Shown here: piece by piece, positions 1 through 11,302 of the stretch
How the letters are laid out: every line of letters begins with the position of its first letter
How positions within the stretch are numbered: the first letter of the stretch is position 1
Source: an uncultured beta proteobacterium
Lineage (GTDB): Bacteria; Pseudomonadota; Gammaproteobacteria; Burkholderiales; Burkholderiaceae
Assembly: GCA_903875135.1 (NCBI GenBank)
Contig: CAIQUZ010000094.1
Coordinates: 34,249-98,248 of the forward strand
DNA length: 64,000 bases
Direction: 5' to 3'
Notes under the pieces: model-generated
Told to the model about the DNA's origin: nothing
Database searches by the model: none
What the model saw: the letters and a program-made list of their open reading frames with translations, nothing else
Translations under genes and position numbers: made by a program

Positions 1-804
1 TTTCAAGCTCTTGAGAGGCAAAGAGTCATCATCCGACCAGTTTTTACCAATGCGGCTCAAGTAGCCAAGCGGGGCTTGATTAAGGGAAGTTGAGTCCCGT
101 GCATCGTGACCAGCAATCTCATTTAATATCAACCCACAATCCTTGGCTGATTTACCCATAGGCCCCGCCTGATCCAGAGATGAGGCATAAGCAATCATTC
201 CGTACCTCGACACGCTGCCATAGGTTGGCTTAATTCCTGTGATGCCACAAAAGCTAGCCGGTTGACGTATCGATCCTCCTGTGTCTGTTCCTGTAGCCAT
301 AGGGGTGAGTCCAGCCGCGACGGCTACCGCGGATCCCCCTGAGGATCCCCCCGAAACATACTGATTGTTCCAAGGATTTAATGCTGGGCCAAAGGCTGAG
401 TTTTCGTTGGACGACCCCATCGCAAACTCATCCATATTGGTCTTTCCCAAACAAACCATTCCTGCGCCATTTAAGCCCAATCGCTCAACAACCCTTGCAT
501 CATATGGGCTTATATAGTTCTCTAGCATTTTCGATGCCGCGGTTGATTTCCAATGCTGGGTAACAAAAACATCTTTATGCGCAACAGGGATGCCCGTTAA
601 GAAGCCTCCCCGGCCTTTAGATATAAAATCATCGGCTTGTTTAGCCTGATTCAACGTTCTTTCTTGTTGAACATCTAAAAAAGCATTTAAATGTTGGTGC
701 TGAGAAATTCGATCTAAAAAATATTGGCTAAGTTCGACACTAGATACGACTTTATCTCTAATCGCCTTAGATAATTCAGTTAAAGAAAGTTCATGCCAAT
801 TCAT
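1..804 (-). CDS. gatA: Aspartyl/glutamyl-tRNA(Asn/Gln) amidotransferase subunit A (partial, C-terminus outside window)
   Basis: Minus-strand translation from ATG at 804 reads [22 protein letters not shown]...[10 protein letters not shown]...[21 protein letters not shown]...[18 protein letters not shown], the amidase signature (GGSSGGS) of GatA. ATGA overlap with gatC stop. Confidence 0.96.
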   Translation of the reverse strand, partial: MNWHELSLTELSKAIRDKVVSSVELSQYFLDRISQHQHLNAFLDVQQERTLNQAKQADDFISKGRGGFLTGIPVAHKDVFVTQHWKSTAASKMLENYISPYDARVVERLGLNGAGMVCLGKTNMDEFAMGSSNENSAFGPALNPWNNQYVSGGSSGGSAVAVAAGLTPMATGTDTGGSIRQPASFCGITGIKPTYGSVSRYGMIAYASSLDQAGPMGKSAKDCGLILNEIAGHDARDSTSLNQAPLGYLSRIGKNWSDDDSLPLKSLK

Positions 805-1094
805 TCAATCACCTTTGGTACTAAATACAAGCCTTGATGGGACGCTGGGGCACTTGCCATATTCTCTTTCCGGCGATCTGATTCTGTGATCTCATCGAGT
901 CTTAAGGGTTGATTTAATTCAGCAATTAAGGCTATGGGGTGAAATAATGGTTCAACACCCTCGGTTGACACAGCTTGTAATTGATTCACTAAATTAAAAA
1001 TGGTTTTAAGTTCCTGAGAGACTTTTTGTGTCTCTTCAGGATCTAATTCCAAGCTAGATAGTTTGGCTAATTGTTTTATTTCTTCAGTGTTCAT
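801..1094 (-). CDS. gatC: Asp/Glu-tRNA amidotransferase subunit C
   Basis: 97 aa, [21 protein letters not shown]... typical GatC N-terminus; 4-bp overlap with gatA. Confidence 0.95.
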   Translation of the reverse strand: MNTEEIKQLAKLSSLELDPEETQKVSQELKTIFNLVNQLQAVSTEGVEPLFHPIALIAELNQPLRLDEITESDRRKENMASAPASHQGLYLVPKVIE

Positions 1095-1153
1095 AACAGG
1101 CTTGCAGTATCATTACATTATCTTCTATAAAGTAGTTTATATTGTAATTTTAA

Positions 1154-2212
<1,059 letters not shown>

Positions 2213-2237
2213 TCACACTCTAAAACAGGGATGCGCC

Positions 2238-3140
2238 TTGTTTCGATCTTCGCCATCCTTATTTAATCAAGATGCACCAATCCTACGATTGGTGTTTTTT
2301 CTTCTTTTAAGTTTGGTATTGCTTTTTGCGGATTTAAGACTTCATGCAACTGAACAAATCCGATCCTTTGGACAACATGTTTTATACCCAGTCCAAAAGA
2401 TTTTGTCCATGCCTGGTAAGTACGCTGAATTTTCGGTTGAATATTTTTCAACTCGTAATACCTTAAAAAATAGAGTTTCTGACCAAGCCCAACAAATTGA
2501 AAATCTTACACTGTTAGCCAATCAAGCAGAAAACCTAGAATCAGAAAACTCGAACCTGAGAAAGCTGTTAAATCTCCAACAAAAATCTCCCTTTAAAACT
2601 CTAGCAACAGAAATTATTTATAACCCAACGAATCCAGTATCACAAAAAATAATTATCAATCGCGGAACTCTAGATGGTGTCAAGCCCGGCATGCCTGTGG
2701 CTGGTAGCCTAGGAATTATGGGACAAATCACACGCGTATTTACCAACTCCTCAGAAGTAGCTCTACTAGAGGAAAAAGACTTTTCAATTCCGGTCTTCGT
2801 CGAACGTAGTGGTTTACGGGGAGCGCTTTTTGGTGTAGGTCGATCAGAACCCCTTGAGCTGAGATATATTAATAATTTAGCTGATTTAGATATTGGTGAT
2901 TACTTGATTACCTCAGGTATCGACGGCACTTATCCTCCAGGTATTCCTGTAGCTATTATCACAAAAATAGATCGGGCATCAGAGAGCTCTGGAGCAATCA
3001 TTTCTTGTCGTCCGTTTTCTAATTTGAATCAATATCTGCATTTAATGGTTTTGCTCTACCAACCGAATACTATTGCACCTTTGCCGACCGAATCAGAGGC
3101 AGTGAAGAATCGATTAAAACTTAAAAAGGGAGGCCCGTGA
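2238..3140 (+). CDS. mreC: Rod shape-determining protein MreC
   Basis: N-terminal TM then coiled coil and beta domain (IINRGTLDGVKPGMPV); between mreB and mreD. Confidence 0.95.
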   Translation: MFRSSPSLFNQDAPILRLVFFLLLSLVLLFADLRLHATEQIRSFGQHVLYPVQKILSMPGKYAEFSVEYFSTRNTLKNRVSDQAQQIENLTLLANQAENLESENSNLRKLLNLQQKSPFKTLATEIIYNPTNPVSQKIIINRGTLDGVKPGMPVAGSLGIMGQITRVFTNSSEVALLEEKDFSIPVFVERSGLRGALFGVGRSEPLELRYINNLADLDIGDYLITSGIDGTYPPGIPVAIITKIDRASESSGAIISCRPFSNLNQYLHLMVLLYQPNTIAPLPTESEAVKNRLKLKKGGP

Positions 3141-3637
3141 AAATGTCATTTTTTAAACTAGGCTCCATCCGCAGTATCGTTATTTCTCTAGTCGTTGGTG
3201 TTTTATGCAATGTTTATCCTTGGGGAAGTTCCCCTTGGGTGCCAGATTTTTTAATCGTTATCCTAATCTTTTGGGTTCTTCAAACGCCAGATAAAATTAA
3301 TTTATTAACCGCTTTTTTGTTGGGCATTTTGATGGATATCCAAACGTCTCAATTCCTTGGCATCCATTCAATCACATATTTAATCGCTACATTTTTAATG
3401 ATCTTGTGGACGCGAAGACTTCTGAATAGCACCTTATTGGGCCAGTTTTTCATTGTTTTTCAAGTCCTTTTAATCACACACACTATACAAATTTTGATCT
3501 TGTGGCTATTAAATGCATCAAGTGATGTCTCTTTAAGCTATATCGCTCTTCCAAGTTTGATTGAATCAATGTTATGGCCGATCATTTCAAAACTGTTAAT
3601 CGGACAAACGACTCATTTCTCACGCAATCAATCTTAA
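3137..3637 (+). CDS. mreD: Rod shape-determining protein MreD
   Basis: 166 aa polytopic membrane protein overlapping mreC by 4 bp; position in mre operon. Confidence 0.92.
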   Translation: MKMSFFKLGSIRSIVISLVVGVLCNVYPWGSSPWVPDFLIVILIFWVLQTPDKINLLTAFLLGILMDIQTSQFLGIHSITYLIATFLMILWTRRLLNSTLLGQFFIVFQVLLITHTIQILILWLLNASSDVSLSYIALPSLIESMLWPIISKLLIGQTTHFSRNQS

Positions 3638-3650
3638 TTGAATTAACTTA

Positions 3651-5567
3651 ATGGACCTCCGTCAAGACTCCAGCTCGCCATTAGAGAATTTTCAAAGTAG
3701 GGTTCAGATTGCGCTATGGTTTGTTACTGCCTGCTTAGTTTTATTGTTTTTTCGCTTCTTTTGGCTCCAAGTCATCAAACACACAAAATACTCTACGGCA
3801 TCTGAAAGTAATCGTATTGCAATCATTACCACTCCAGCTCAAAGAGGGTTAATCATTGACCGACATGGTGTGGTGATTGCTCGTAATTTTCCCTCATATT
3901 CTTTGGAAGTAACTCCCGCTGCATTAACCATATCTGTTGAGCAATTAATTGATGACTTAAATTTAATTGTCAGAATCTCACCTAAAGATCGACTTAATTT
4001 TCTGCGTTCTTTACAAGGGGCAAAAAAAACAGAGAGCCTGCCTATCCGTAATTTTTTAAATGATGAGGAAGTTGCTCGTTTTTTCTCTAGAAAATATGCC
4101 TTTCCAGGTGTGGAGATCCAGGTGCGCTATTTTAGAGAATATCCTTATCAACAGTTAGGCTCTCATCTTTTGGGCTATACGGGCAGGGTTTCACTGAAAG
4201 ATCGTGAAAAGCTCTTAGCCGAGCTGGAAGAAAGTCAAGATGACTCCGTCAGTGATGAGCTTCGCCCAATGAAAATTAAAGGCATCCAACAAGTAGGAAA
4301 GATTGGACTTGAGCAAAGCTATGAAAAAGAGTTACGTGGCACTGTGGGTTATAGCGAAGTGGAAATTACCGCGGGTGGGCGCGTGGTTCGCAATCTTTCG
4401 TCCACAGCAGCGGTCGCTGGCTCCAACTTATCACTAGCAGTTGATATCAAACTTCAATATTTAATAGAACAGTTATATGGAACAAGGCGAGGCGCAGCTG
4501 TTGTTATTGAAGTTGCCACTGGTGACGTGCTCGCATTTGTCTCGATGCCCACCTTTAATCCCAATGCTTTTGTCGATGGTATCGATGCTGATTTATGGAA
4601 AAAATTAAATGACTCTCCGGATAAGCCACTTTTTAATCGACCGCTCAGAGGAACCTACCCCCCAGGCTCAACCTTCAAGCCCTTTATGGCTCTTGCTGCT
4701 TTAGAGGGTAAATTTCGTACACCCGAACAGGGGATCTTCGATCCGGGTTTTTTTAAGTTTGGCAACACGATATTTCGTGATGATGCCAAAGGTGGTCATG
4801 GCTATGTCAATCTTCGCCAATCAATCACCGTATCTTGTGATACTTATTACTATATCCTAGCTCGAGATATGGGCATCAATGCCATCAGCTCATTTATGAA
4901 ACAACTTGGGTTTGGACAGGTGTCAGGTATCGATATTAATGGTGAAGTTAAAGGAATCTTACCTTCAAAAGAATGGAAGATGGCTTATTACTCGGATCCT
5001 GTTAAACAAAAATGGGGCGAGGGGGATACGATTTCTATCGGGATTGGTCAAGGGTATAACAGTTACACCATTTTGCAGCTTGCTCAAGCCACCTCCATTT
5101 TGGCTAACCGTGGTGTCGTTATGAAACCCCATCTTGTAAAAATGATTGAAGATCCCATTAGCCATGAAAAAATACTCACCGTACCATCGGAAACGACTAG
5201 GCTATCTTTGAAAAAAGAAAACTTAGACGCTGTCTCAGAAGGCATGATTGGCGTGAATCAATCAGGAACTGGAAGAGTCCCCTTTGCTGGAGTTGCTTAT
5301 CCCGTGGCTGGAAAAACAGGCACCGCTCAAGTGTTTAGCTTGGGGGGTAAGGACTACAATGCCGGGTCGATTTCAGAGTATAAGCGCGATCATGCGTTAT
5401 ATATTGCGTTTGCCCCCGCAGATAAACCTAAATATGCCCTTGCCCTTGTCGTAGAAAACGCCGGTTTTGGAGCAACTTCTGCAGCCCCTATCGCAAGAAA
5501 TATACTTGATTATTTAATGCTTAATACATGGCCTGAAGGAGTTCCAAAATGGAAAACCGTACCTTAA
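3651..5567 (+). CDS. mrdA: Penicillin-binding protein 2 (peptidoglycan D,D-transpeptidase)
   Basis: GTYPPGSTFKP (SxxK), SCD (SxN-like), KTGTAQ motifs; N-terminal dimerisation domain; precedes rodA. Confidence 0.97.
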   Translation: MDLRQDSSSPLENFQSRVQIALWFVTACLVLLFFRFFWLQVIKHTKYSTASESNRIAIITTPAQRGLIIDRHGVVIARNFPSYSLEVTPAALTISVEQLIDDLNLIVRISPKDRLNFLRSLQGAKKTESLPIRNFLNDEEVARFFSRKYAFPGVEIQVRYFREYPYQQLGSHLLGYTGRVSLKDREKLLAELEESQDDSVSDELRPMKIKGIQQVGKIGLEQSYEKELRGTVGYSEVEITAGGRVVRNLSSTAAVAGSNLSLAVDIKLQYLIEQLYGTRRGAAVVIEVATGDVLAFVSMPTFNPNAFVDGIDADLWKKLNDSPDKPLFNRPLRGTYPPGSTFKPFMALAALEGKFRTPEQGIFDPGFFKFGNTIFRDDAKGGHGYVNLRQSITVSCDTYYYILARDMGINAISSFMKQLGFGQVSGIDINGEVKGILPSKEWKMAYYSDPVKQKWGEGDTISIGIGQGYNSYTILQLAQATSILANRGVVMKPHLVKMIEDPISHEKILTVPSETTRLSLKKENLDAVSEGMIGVNQSGTGRVPFAGVAYPVAGKTGTAQVFSLGGKDYNAGSISEYKRDHALYIAFAPADKPKYALALVVENAGFGATSAAPIARNILDYLMLNTWPEGVPKWKTVP

Positions 5568-6691
5568 TTCAGCGGATCAGTTTTCTTTGGTATGGTCTAG
5601 ATCCAACATTAGGGATTATTCTCTTATGCCTCCTTGTCATAGGAAATATTACCTTTTTATCGGCAAGTTCTGGAACCGTCGTGACTTGGGTAGAGCAAGG
5701 CAGAAATATCCTAATGGCGCTATTGATTATGTGGTTAACCTCTCGCGTTCCCATCAAGTGGTTAGAAAAAATTTCACTATGGATCTATCTGCTAGGTATC
5801 TCATTACTCATCGCCGTTGCTCTTTTTGGTCAAATTAAAAAAGGGGCTCGGCGCTGGTTAAATGTTGGTGTAGTAATTCAACCATCAGAAATAATGAAGA
5901 TTGCTATGCCCATGATGCTGGCTTGGTATTTTCAAAAACGCGAAGACGTTATCAAGCTATGGGATTATGGGATCGCCCTTTGCTTTTTATTATTGCCAAC
6001 ACTTTTAATTGCAAGACAACCTGATCTTGGTACCGCTATCCTTGTTTTAGCGGCAGGTTTGTATGTCATCATTTTAGCTGGTCTACCTTGGCGATTTATT
6101 GCCCCATTTCTAATTCTGGGATGTATCGGTATTATTTTCATCTTGGTCTTTGGCGACTCTATTTGTGCCAAAGGAGTTACATGGCCAGTTTTACAAAGCT
6201 ATCAACAGCATCGTATTTGCACACTTTTAGACCCTAGTTCCGATCCTTTAGGTAAGGGTTTTCACACTCTTCAGTCAATGATTGCGATTGGTTCAGGAGG
6301 ACTTTTTGGAAAAGGCTGGATGAAAGGAACCCAAACGCATCTCGAGTTTATCCCAGAAAAACACACTGATTTTATTTTTGCTGTCTACTCTGAAGAGTTT
6401 GGCTTAATGGGTAATATCGTTCTATTGATCTTATTTTTACTATTGATACAACGAGGTCTTCAAATTGCCTCAACAGCCCCTAACTTATATACGCGATTAT
6501 TAGGTGGTTCAGTGACCCTCATCTTCTTCACTTACGCCTTTGTCAATATGGGCATGGTCAGTGGTTTACTTCCTGTTGTTGGGATACCATTACCATTTAT
6601 AAGCTACGGAGGAACAGCATTAACAACCTTGGGATTTGGCGTTGGGATTTTGATGAGCATCAATCGCGCGAAACGATTAGTTCAAACTTAG
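5549..6691 (+). CDS. rodA: Rod shape-determining protein RodA (SEDS glycosyltransferase)
   Basis: SEDS family: GARRWLNVG, QPSEIMKIAMPMMLAW, EKHTDFIFAVYSEEFG, PFISYGGTALTTLG. Confidence 0.97.
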   Translation: MENRTLIQRISFLWYGLDPTLGIILLCLLVIGNITFLSASSGTVVTWVEQGRNILMALLIMWLTSRVPIKWLEKISLWIYLLGISLLIAVALFGQIKKGARRWLNVGVVIQPSEIMKIAMPMMLAWYFQKREDVIKLWDYGIALCFLLLPTLLIARQPDLGTAILVLAAGLYVIILAGLPWRFIAPFLILGCIGIIFILVFGDSICAKGVTWPVLQSYQQHRICTLLDPSSDPLGKGFHTLQSMIAIGSGGLFGKGWMKGTQTHLEFIPEKHTDFIFAVYSEEFGLMGNIVLLILFLLLIQRGLQIASTAPNLYTRLLGGSVTLIFFTYAFVNMGMVSGLLPVVGIPLPFISYGGTALTTLGFGVGILMSINRAKRLVQT

Positions 6692-6708
6692 TTGACGAAT
6701 GACGGGCA

Positions 6709-6744
6709 ATAAAAAAGCCCAAATGAATTTGGGCTTTTTTATTG
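6709..6744. terminator. Bidirectional rho-independent terminator between rodA and HU gene
   Basis: Near-perfect inverted repeat AATAAAAAAGCCCAAAT / ATTTGGGCTTTTTTATT between convergent genes. Confidence 0.92.
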
Positions 6745-6753
6745 TTTAACAAA

Positions 6754-7038
6754 TTACTTCTTACGCTTGTTAACGCTATCTTTAAAGGCTTTACCAGCAG
6801 AAAACTTAACTGTTTTTGAAGCAGCAATTTTGATTGCTTCGCCAGTCTTTGGATTACGGCCAACACGAGCGGCACGCTTTCCTGAACTGAATGTTCCAAA
6901 ACCGATTAACTGTACGTTATCTCCTTTTGTAACTGACTTTTTAATGGAATCTAAAGCCGCATTTAATGCGTGCTCAGCTTTGGCTTTTGATAATTCTGAT
7001 TCGTCAGCGATTGCTGCGACGAGTTCTGCTTTGTTCAA
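6754..7038 (-). CDS. hupB: DNA-binding protein HU-beta
   Basis: [32 protein letters not shown]...[22 protein letters not shown]: canonical HU. Confidence 0.96.
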   Translation of the reverse strand: MNKAELVAAIADESELSKAKAEHALNAALDSIKKSVTKGDNVQLIGFGTFSSGKRAARVGRNPKTGEAIKIAASKTVKFSAGKAFKDSVNKRKK

Positions 7039-7237
7039 ATTATGCTCCTTGATATTAAATGACGAAAACTACTTACTGATTAGATTAGCGTATCTTAAAC
7101 GCTTCTCCATTTTAACCATGTTTTAATTGGTTGTGGAAGGTTTTATTTAAGGATTACCCTTATTTTGATTACCTTAGCGAAGGTTTTGGTGCTTTGCGTC
7201 ACTACTAAAAGGCTATAAATGAATAGAGTTATAGAAA

Positions 7238-7257
7238 AAGGCCACCTCAGTGGCCTT
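7238..7257 (-). terminator. Putative terminator downstream of 7275..7700 ORF
   Basis: AAGGCCAC-CTCA-GTGGCCTT stem; minus strand followed by TTTCTAT. Confidence 0.7.
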
Positions 7258-7274
7258 GCTTTAATCGGTTTTTC

Positions 7275-7700
7275 CTAATTCTGATTAGGTACCTTTTGCA
7301 ACAGCTCGTTAGGTAAGTCGGGCAATGCTTTTATGCTCTTTATATAATATTCGGTTTCTGCAAAACAGTTAGTTGGGACACCCACATGCTGATCATATTC
7401 AATTTCTACACGCTTGCCGATATTAGAAGCAATTTGTTTGGCTAATTCCCCATCTCGCACTGAGAATGCGAATTTTTCTTGGTTACCCATCATGCTTCCA
7501 GTAACAATTTCACCCTCCCAAGTTTTGCAAACCCAGCCGCGATTTGAAAACTTCTGTAAAAATCCAGCTCGGCTTCCAGTGGAATAACTATAACTTAGAG
7601 TAATCCACGTGTATAAAACAAATACACCGATTGCAATGATCAGGAATAAGAAAAGATAGCCTTTAAAGCTTCTGCGTTTCACACTAATATCAGATGTCAT
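7275..7700 (-). CDS. Conserved hypothetical, single N-terminal TM protein
   Basis: Track ORF 7275..7712; start likely internal (MTSDISVKRR). TM segment YLFLFLIIAIGVFVLYTWITL followed by extracytoplasmic domain. Confidence 0.75.
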   Translation of the reverse strand: MTSDISVKRRSFKGYLFLFLIIAIGVFVLYTWITLSYSYSTGSRAGFLQKFSNRGWVCKTWEGEIVTGSMMGNQEKFAFSVRDGELAKQIASNIGKRVEIEYDQHVGVPTNCFAETEYYIKSIKALPDLPNELLQKVPNQN

Positions 7701-7789
7701 GTTTTTCTCCATTAATGTTATTAACTATAACAAGTTTATTTGAAAAAATATTTTTGAATAACAAAAAATATTTCCTTTATGATTTAGTA

Positions 7790-8287
7790 ATGCCCAAGAT
7801 TACCTACTTCGTCATTAGCCTGATTTGCATCTTTTTACTTTGCTTTGCTTTGTTTTTACAACACGTTGGTTGGCTTGGCGTACATTACCCGCCTTGCCCA
7901 CTGTGTATTTTTCAAAGAATTAGTTTTCTAGGTATCGCTCTTTGCTGTTTGGGAGCTTATTTGATCAACCCGGTACGTAAAACGTTTCATCTCCTTGCAA
8001 TTGCTTTTGCTGGTGCAGGACTAGCCGTTGCCTTAAGGCATGCTTGGGTTATTGCACATCCTGAGGTAAGTTGTGGAATTGACCCTTTGGAAGTTTTTAT
8101 CAATCAGTTCTCCGTTGTCCAAGCAATGCCCTTCTTTTTTAAAGCTGATGGCTTTTGTAACGTGCCGCTACCACCAGTTTTCTTCCTCTCAGTTCCTAGT
8201 TGGTCGCTTTTATTTTTTTGTGTACTATTTCAGCACTTAGTATCAACCGGTTGGACTTTATTTAAATCCTCAGAAAGTTCTCGATGA
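7790..8287 (+). CDS. dsbB: Disulfide bond formation protein B
   Basis: In-frame start MPKITYFVIS; 4 TM; YPPCPLCIFQR (CxxC) and second Cys pair SCGID...FCNVPLP. Confidence 0.88.
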   Translation: MPKITYFVISLICIFLLCFALFLQHVGWLGVHYPPCPLCIFQRISFLGIALCCLGAYLINPVRKTFHLLAIAFAGAGLAVALRHAWVIAHPEVSCGIDPLEVFINQFSVVQAMPFFFKADGFCNVPLPPVFFLSVPSWSLLFFCVLFQHLVSTGWTLFKSSESSR

Positions 8288-8865
8288 ACCTTGACTCACT
8301 TTTGATGAGCACCGGGGTTGTTACATTAGCGGAAATGGGTGATAAAACACAGTTGCTCGCTTTTTTACTCGCCGCAAAGTTTAAAAAACCAGTACCTATT
8401 ATTCTAGGTATTTTTTTTGCAACCATTATTAATCATGGTCTTGCTGGTTTTTTGGGCGCCTGGATTACCGCTTTGCTGAGTCCAGAAGTTCTTCGCTGGG
8501 TTTTGGGAATCTCTTTTATTGCGATGGCTATTTGGACATTGATTCCAGATAAATTAGACGAGGACGATCAGCAGCTCAGCATCAAGTCAGGTGTGTTTTT
8601 TACAACTCTCATTGCTTTTTTTCTGGCAGAAATTGGTGATAAGACACAAATTGCTACTGTCGCTTTAGCGGCACATTATGCATCCCCAATAACGGTCGTC
8701 ATTGGCACCACCATTGGGATGATGTTGGCTGATGTACCTGCTGTTTTTTTAGGTAACGCCTTTGCTAAAAAATTGCCGTTAAAAATCATTCATGCTATAG
8801 CGGCTGGTATTTTTGCCCTAATGGGAGTTTTTATTTTATTAAAAGCTGATCAGTGGTTTAGTTAA
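8284..8865 (+). CDS. GDT1/TMEM165/UPF0016 family putative Mn2+ exporter
   Basis: Two repeats of E-x-G-D-K-T-Q (AEMGDKTQLLAFLLA, AEIGDKTQIATVALA); ATGA overlap with dsbB. Confidence 0.9.
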   Translation: MNLDSLLMSTGVVTLAEMGDKTQLLAFLLAAKFKKPVPIILGIFFATIINHGLAGFLGAWITALLSPEVLRWVLGISFIAMAIWTLIPDKLDEDDQQLSIKSGVFFTTLIAFFLAEIGDKTQIATVALAAHYASPITVVIGTTIGMMLADVPAVFLGNAFAKKLPLKIIHAIAAGIFALMGVFILLKADQWFS

Positions 8866-9338
8866 AACTGCATAGATTTTTTTGAGTGTGGCTTCATTCT
8901 GACAGAATAAGAAGCGATAAATACTTCCCATAAAAGACAAATTAATGCCAATATAAAACAGATGATTCCTCCAATAAACGTATATAACACGTAATCAGAA
9001 AGGCTCATCTTTCCCATAATGGTTTCTGCGAAAAAGAGCTCTAAAATAGTTAATCCGATTTGTATTGCACACAAAACCAAAAGTCCCATAGAAACATTCA
9101 CTAAATTTGCGCGTTGCGACAAATTAATCAGTTCTTCATCATGCAATTTTTTTAAGAAAGCTTGTTGATCTAGATTTTTTTCAGCAAGAATATCATCTTG
9201 TAAGGATCTAGAGCGGTCGATCACCCGAGCAATTCTTTGCGTAAGCGCACCAATCATTCCAGCTACGGCGGTAAGTAAGAAAACCGGCGCTACCGAGAGT
9301 TGAATACTTTCACTTAAAAAATTGGGGTTTAATGCCAT
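8862..9338 (-). CDS. DUF2721 family membrane protein
   Basis: MALNPNFLSESIQLSVAPVFLLTAVAGMIGALTQRIARVIDR..RSL, typical DUF2721 N-terminus. Confidence 0.8.
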   Translation of the reverse strand: MALNPNFLSESIQLSVAPVFLLTAVAGMIGALTQRIARVIDRSRSLQDDILAEKNLDQQAFLKKLHDEELINLSQRANLVNVSMGLLVLCAIQIGLTILELFFAETIMGKMSLSDYVLYTFIGGIICFILALICLLWEVFIASYSVRMKPHSKKSMQF

Positions 9339-9394
9339 CGTTCAATCCCTATCCATGTATTAATTCATCATACTCTGATTTAATAGGCAAAAAA

Positions 9395-9424
9395 AATCCT
9401 CCCAATATCTCCATGGGGAGGATT
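9395..9424 (-). terminator. Terminator of 9439..9807 gene
   Basis: AATCCTCCC ... GGGAGGATT stem followed on minus strand by TTTTTTT. Confidence 0.8.
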
Positions 9425-9438
9425 AAAAATTGAACTGA

Positions 9439-9807
9439 TTAATGCATTAAATTTGCAGAAACTTTTCCACCGCTTTCTGCTAACTTTGTCATGACCTGTT
9501 TGATTAACCAAACATTCATTGTGGCGGTATCGTTTGTATCTCCGGTATAACCAAGTTCTTTTGCTAAGCTCACACGTTCTGTTAGGCTTGAATCCATGCC
9601 TAATAGTTTCATTAAATCAACAATTGACGTTTTCCAATTACTTGGCTGACCAGATTTAGCGGCTAATCCAGTAAGAATCGCTTCAACATCAACTGATGAA
9701 ATCGCTGCAACAGCCTCTGGTATAGAAGTTGTTGCCTGCCCACCTTGACTTGAGCTAGTTTCGCTTTTGCCAAAAATACTATCTTTAATTCTTCCAAATA
9801 AACTCAT
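9439..9807 (-). CDS. DUF3597 family protein
   Basis: MSLFGRIKDSIFGKS...; VEAILTGLAAKSGQPSNWKTSIVDLMKLLGMDSSL recognisable family signature. Confidence 0.82.
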   Translation of the reverse strand: MSLFGRIKDSIFGKSETSSSQGGQATTSIPEAVAAISSVDVEAILTGLAAKSGQPSNWKTSIVDLMKLLGMDSSLTERVSLAKELGYTGDTNDTATMNVWLIKQVMTKLAESGGKVSANLMH

Positions 9808-9965
9808 TTTGATTTCTCCATAGAATTGTTAAATGAAAGTAAAGTTTATAAAAGTTTTATTGCAGATTTAATGCACTATGATGATTTTTTCAACGTATTA
9901 AAAATAATCATTAATTAATTTGTCATATTGGTTATTTATGCTTTGATTGTTTTTACAAGGCGCCC

Positions 9966-10805
9966 ATGTTTAAAAAAATTACTTTTTTATTGCTATTCTT
10001 TTTGCCGCGTTTGGCTTTTTCTTTTGAGCCTTTTCTGACGGATGACTCAGGAACTGTTGCAAAAGGTAAAAATATGATTGAAATGTATTATTTCGGTATT
10101 CTTGAAAAAGCAGATCCGAATGGCCCAATTGACGTTAATCTTCCCGGTGAAGAATTTGTGGGCTCAGATCGAGCTACCGTTGCTCCTCTGACCTATACGA
10201 GAGGCATCTCGGAAAACTTAGAAGCAGGAGTAGGGCTGAGCTACTACGGACTTCCCACAGGCAATTACTCACCTTTCGCCAACTATGTATTAAGTGCTAA
10301 ATATCGCTTTTATGGAAACCCCGAAGAGGGTCTTAGTTTTGCTGTTAAACCAAGTTTTACCATTGGTCACTCGTCAGCACAACAAGAGGCGGGTCTCGGT
10401 ATGGCCCTTCCTGGTTATGGAATTAATGCTATAGGCACCTACGCGCATCAAGATTTTGCCGTTTTTTTTAATATCGCTTATCAACATCAACCGTACAATA
10501 CCAACTATACCGTGGCCGGGGGCTCTGAGGCTCTTCGAATAGACATTTATCAGGTATCTATTGCCCCTCTTTGGAAAATATCCTCTAAGTTTCATATAGG
10601 CGTCGATTTAGGAGTTGTTACCAATATCGTTTTAGCAGATCAAAACAGTTATAACTACTTCATCATGCCAGCACTTATTTATACCCCCATAGAAGCTCTA
10701 GATATTGGCATATCGTATTTAAGAGTAAGCGCTACGTATGGCGATGAGCTTCGTGATGGTCCTTTTACCTCCATCTTTAAAGCTGGCGTCACATATCGCT
10801 TTTAA
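9966..10805 (+). CDS. Putative outer-membrane beta-barrel protein
   Basis: Signal peptide (FLLLFFLPRLAFS), alternating amphipathic strands, C-terminal aromatic residue (VTYRF). Confidence 0.65.
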   Translation: MFKKITFLLLFFLPRLAFSFEPFLTDDSGTVAKGKNMIEMYYFGILEKADPNGPIDVNLPGEEFVGSDRATVAPLTYTRGISENLEAGVGLSYYGLPTGNYSPFANYVLSAKYRFYGNPEEGLSFAVKPSFTIGHSSAQQEAGLGMALPGYGINAIGTYAHQDFAVFFNIAYQHQPYNTNYTVAGGSEALRIDIYQVSIAPLWKISSKFHIGVDLGVVTNIVLADQNSYNYFIMPALIYTPIEALDIGISYLRVSATYGDELRDGPFTSIFKAGVTYRF

Positions 10806-11150
10806 TTAAGGGTGGTAATTTCCCTGAAAACAATGCCTCATCTCATGTCCTAAAGTGTGCATATTTAGTTTCATTGCCGTAATGATCAAGCATTGAGGAC
10901 CCCTTGGCCCTTTTTCCCAAAACGAGCATGCCGTTACAGAATAACCAAACCCACCTAATTTGCGCTTCAAGCTTTCTTTCTCACATTCTTTTTGTATATC
11001 TGAAACGGGTCTCCAAATAACATTTGTTTGCTTTTCCATATTGTCTTTAGCAGAAAACATACTGTAGGGGTTATCTTTAAAAACCTCTTTAGAGTATGCT
11101 GTCTGGACGAATAATCCCATTAATAAAATCGTTAAAAATTTTGCCATCAT
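10806..11150 (-). CDS. Hypothetical exported protein with HExxH-like segment (LGHEMRHCF)
   Basis: Signal peptide; GHEMRHC near C-terminus. Confidence 0.6.
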   Translation of the reverse strand: MMAKFLTILLMGLFVQTAYSKEVFKDNPYSMFSAKDNMEKQTNVIWRPVSDIQKECEKESLKRKLGGFGYSVTACSFWEKGPRGPQCLIITAMKLNMHTLGHEMRHCFQGNYHP

Positions 11151-11302
11151 GTTGTCTATTTGAGTGAGTAATAGAAGTATTTAACGATATAAATGCTTCA
11201 ATCGTATAAATAATCCACTATTACTCTGTAAAGGTCGATAGGTCTATAATCTCTCTTTTAAGTTTGCTAGTAAATTTTGCCATTGAATTTCTAGCATGTT
11301 GA

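Noticed and set aside
381-563. Plus-strand 60-aa ORF
   Set aside because: Antisense to the clear gatA coding sequence.
4906-6171. Track ORFs 4906..5124, 4965..5165, 5569..5757, 5587..5838, 5965..6171
   Set aside because: Out-of-frame or antisense shadows of mrdA and rodA, which have unmistakable motifs.
6660-7126. ORFs 6660..6899 (-) and 6767..7126 (+) over the HU gene
   Set aside because: Alternative frames of hupB and its terminator.
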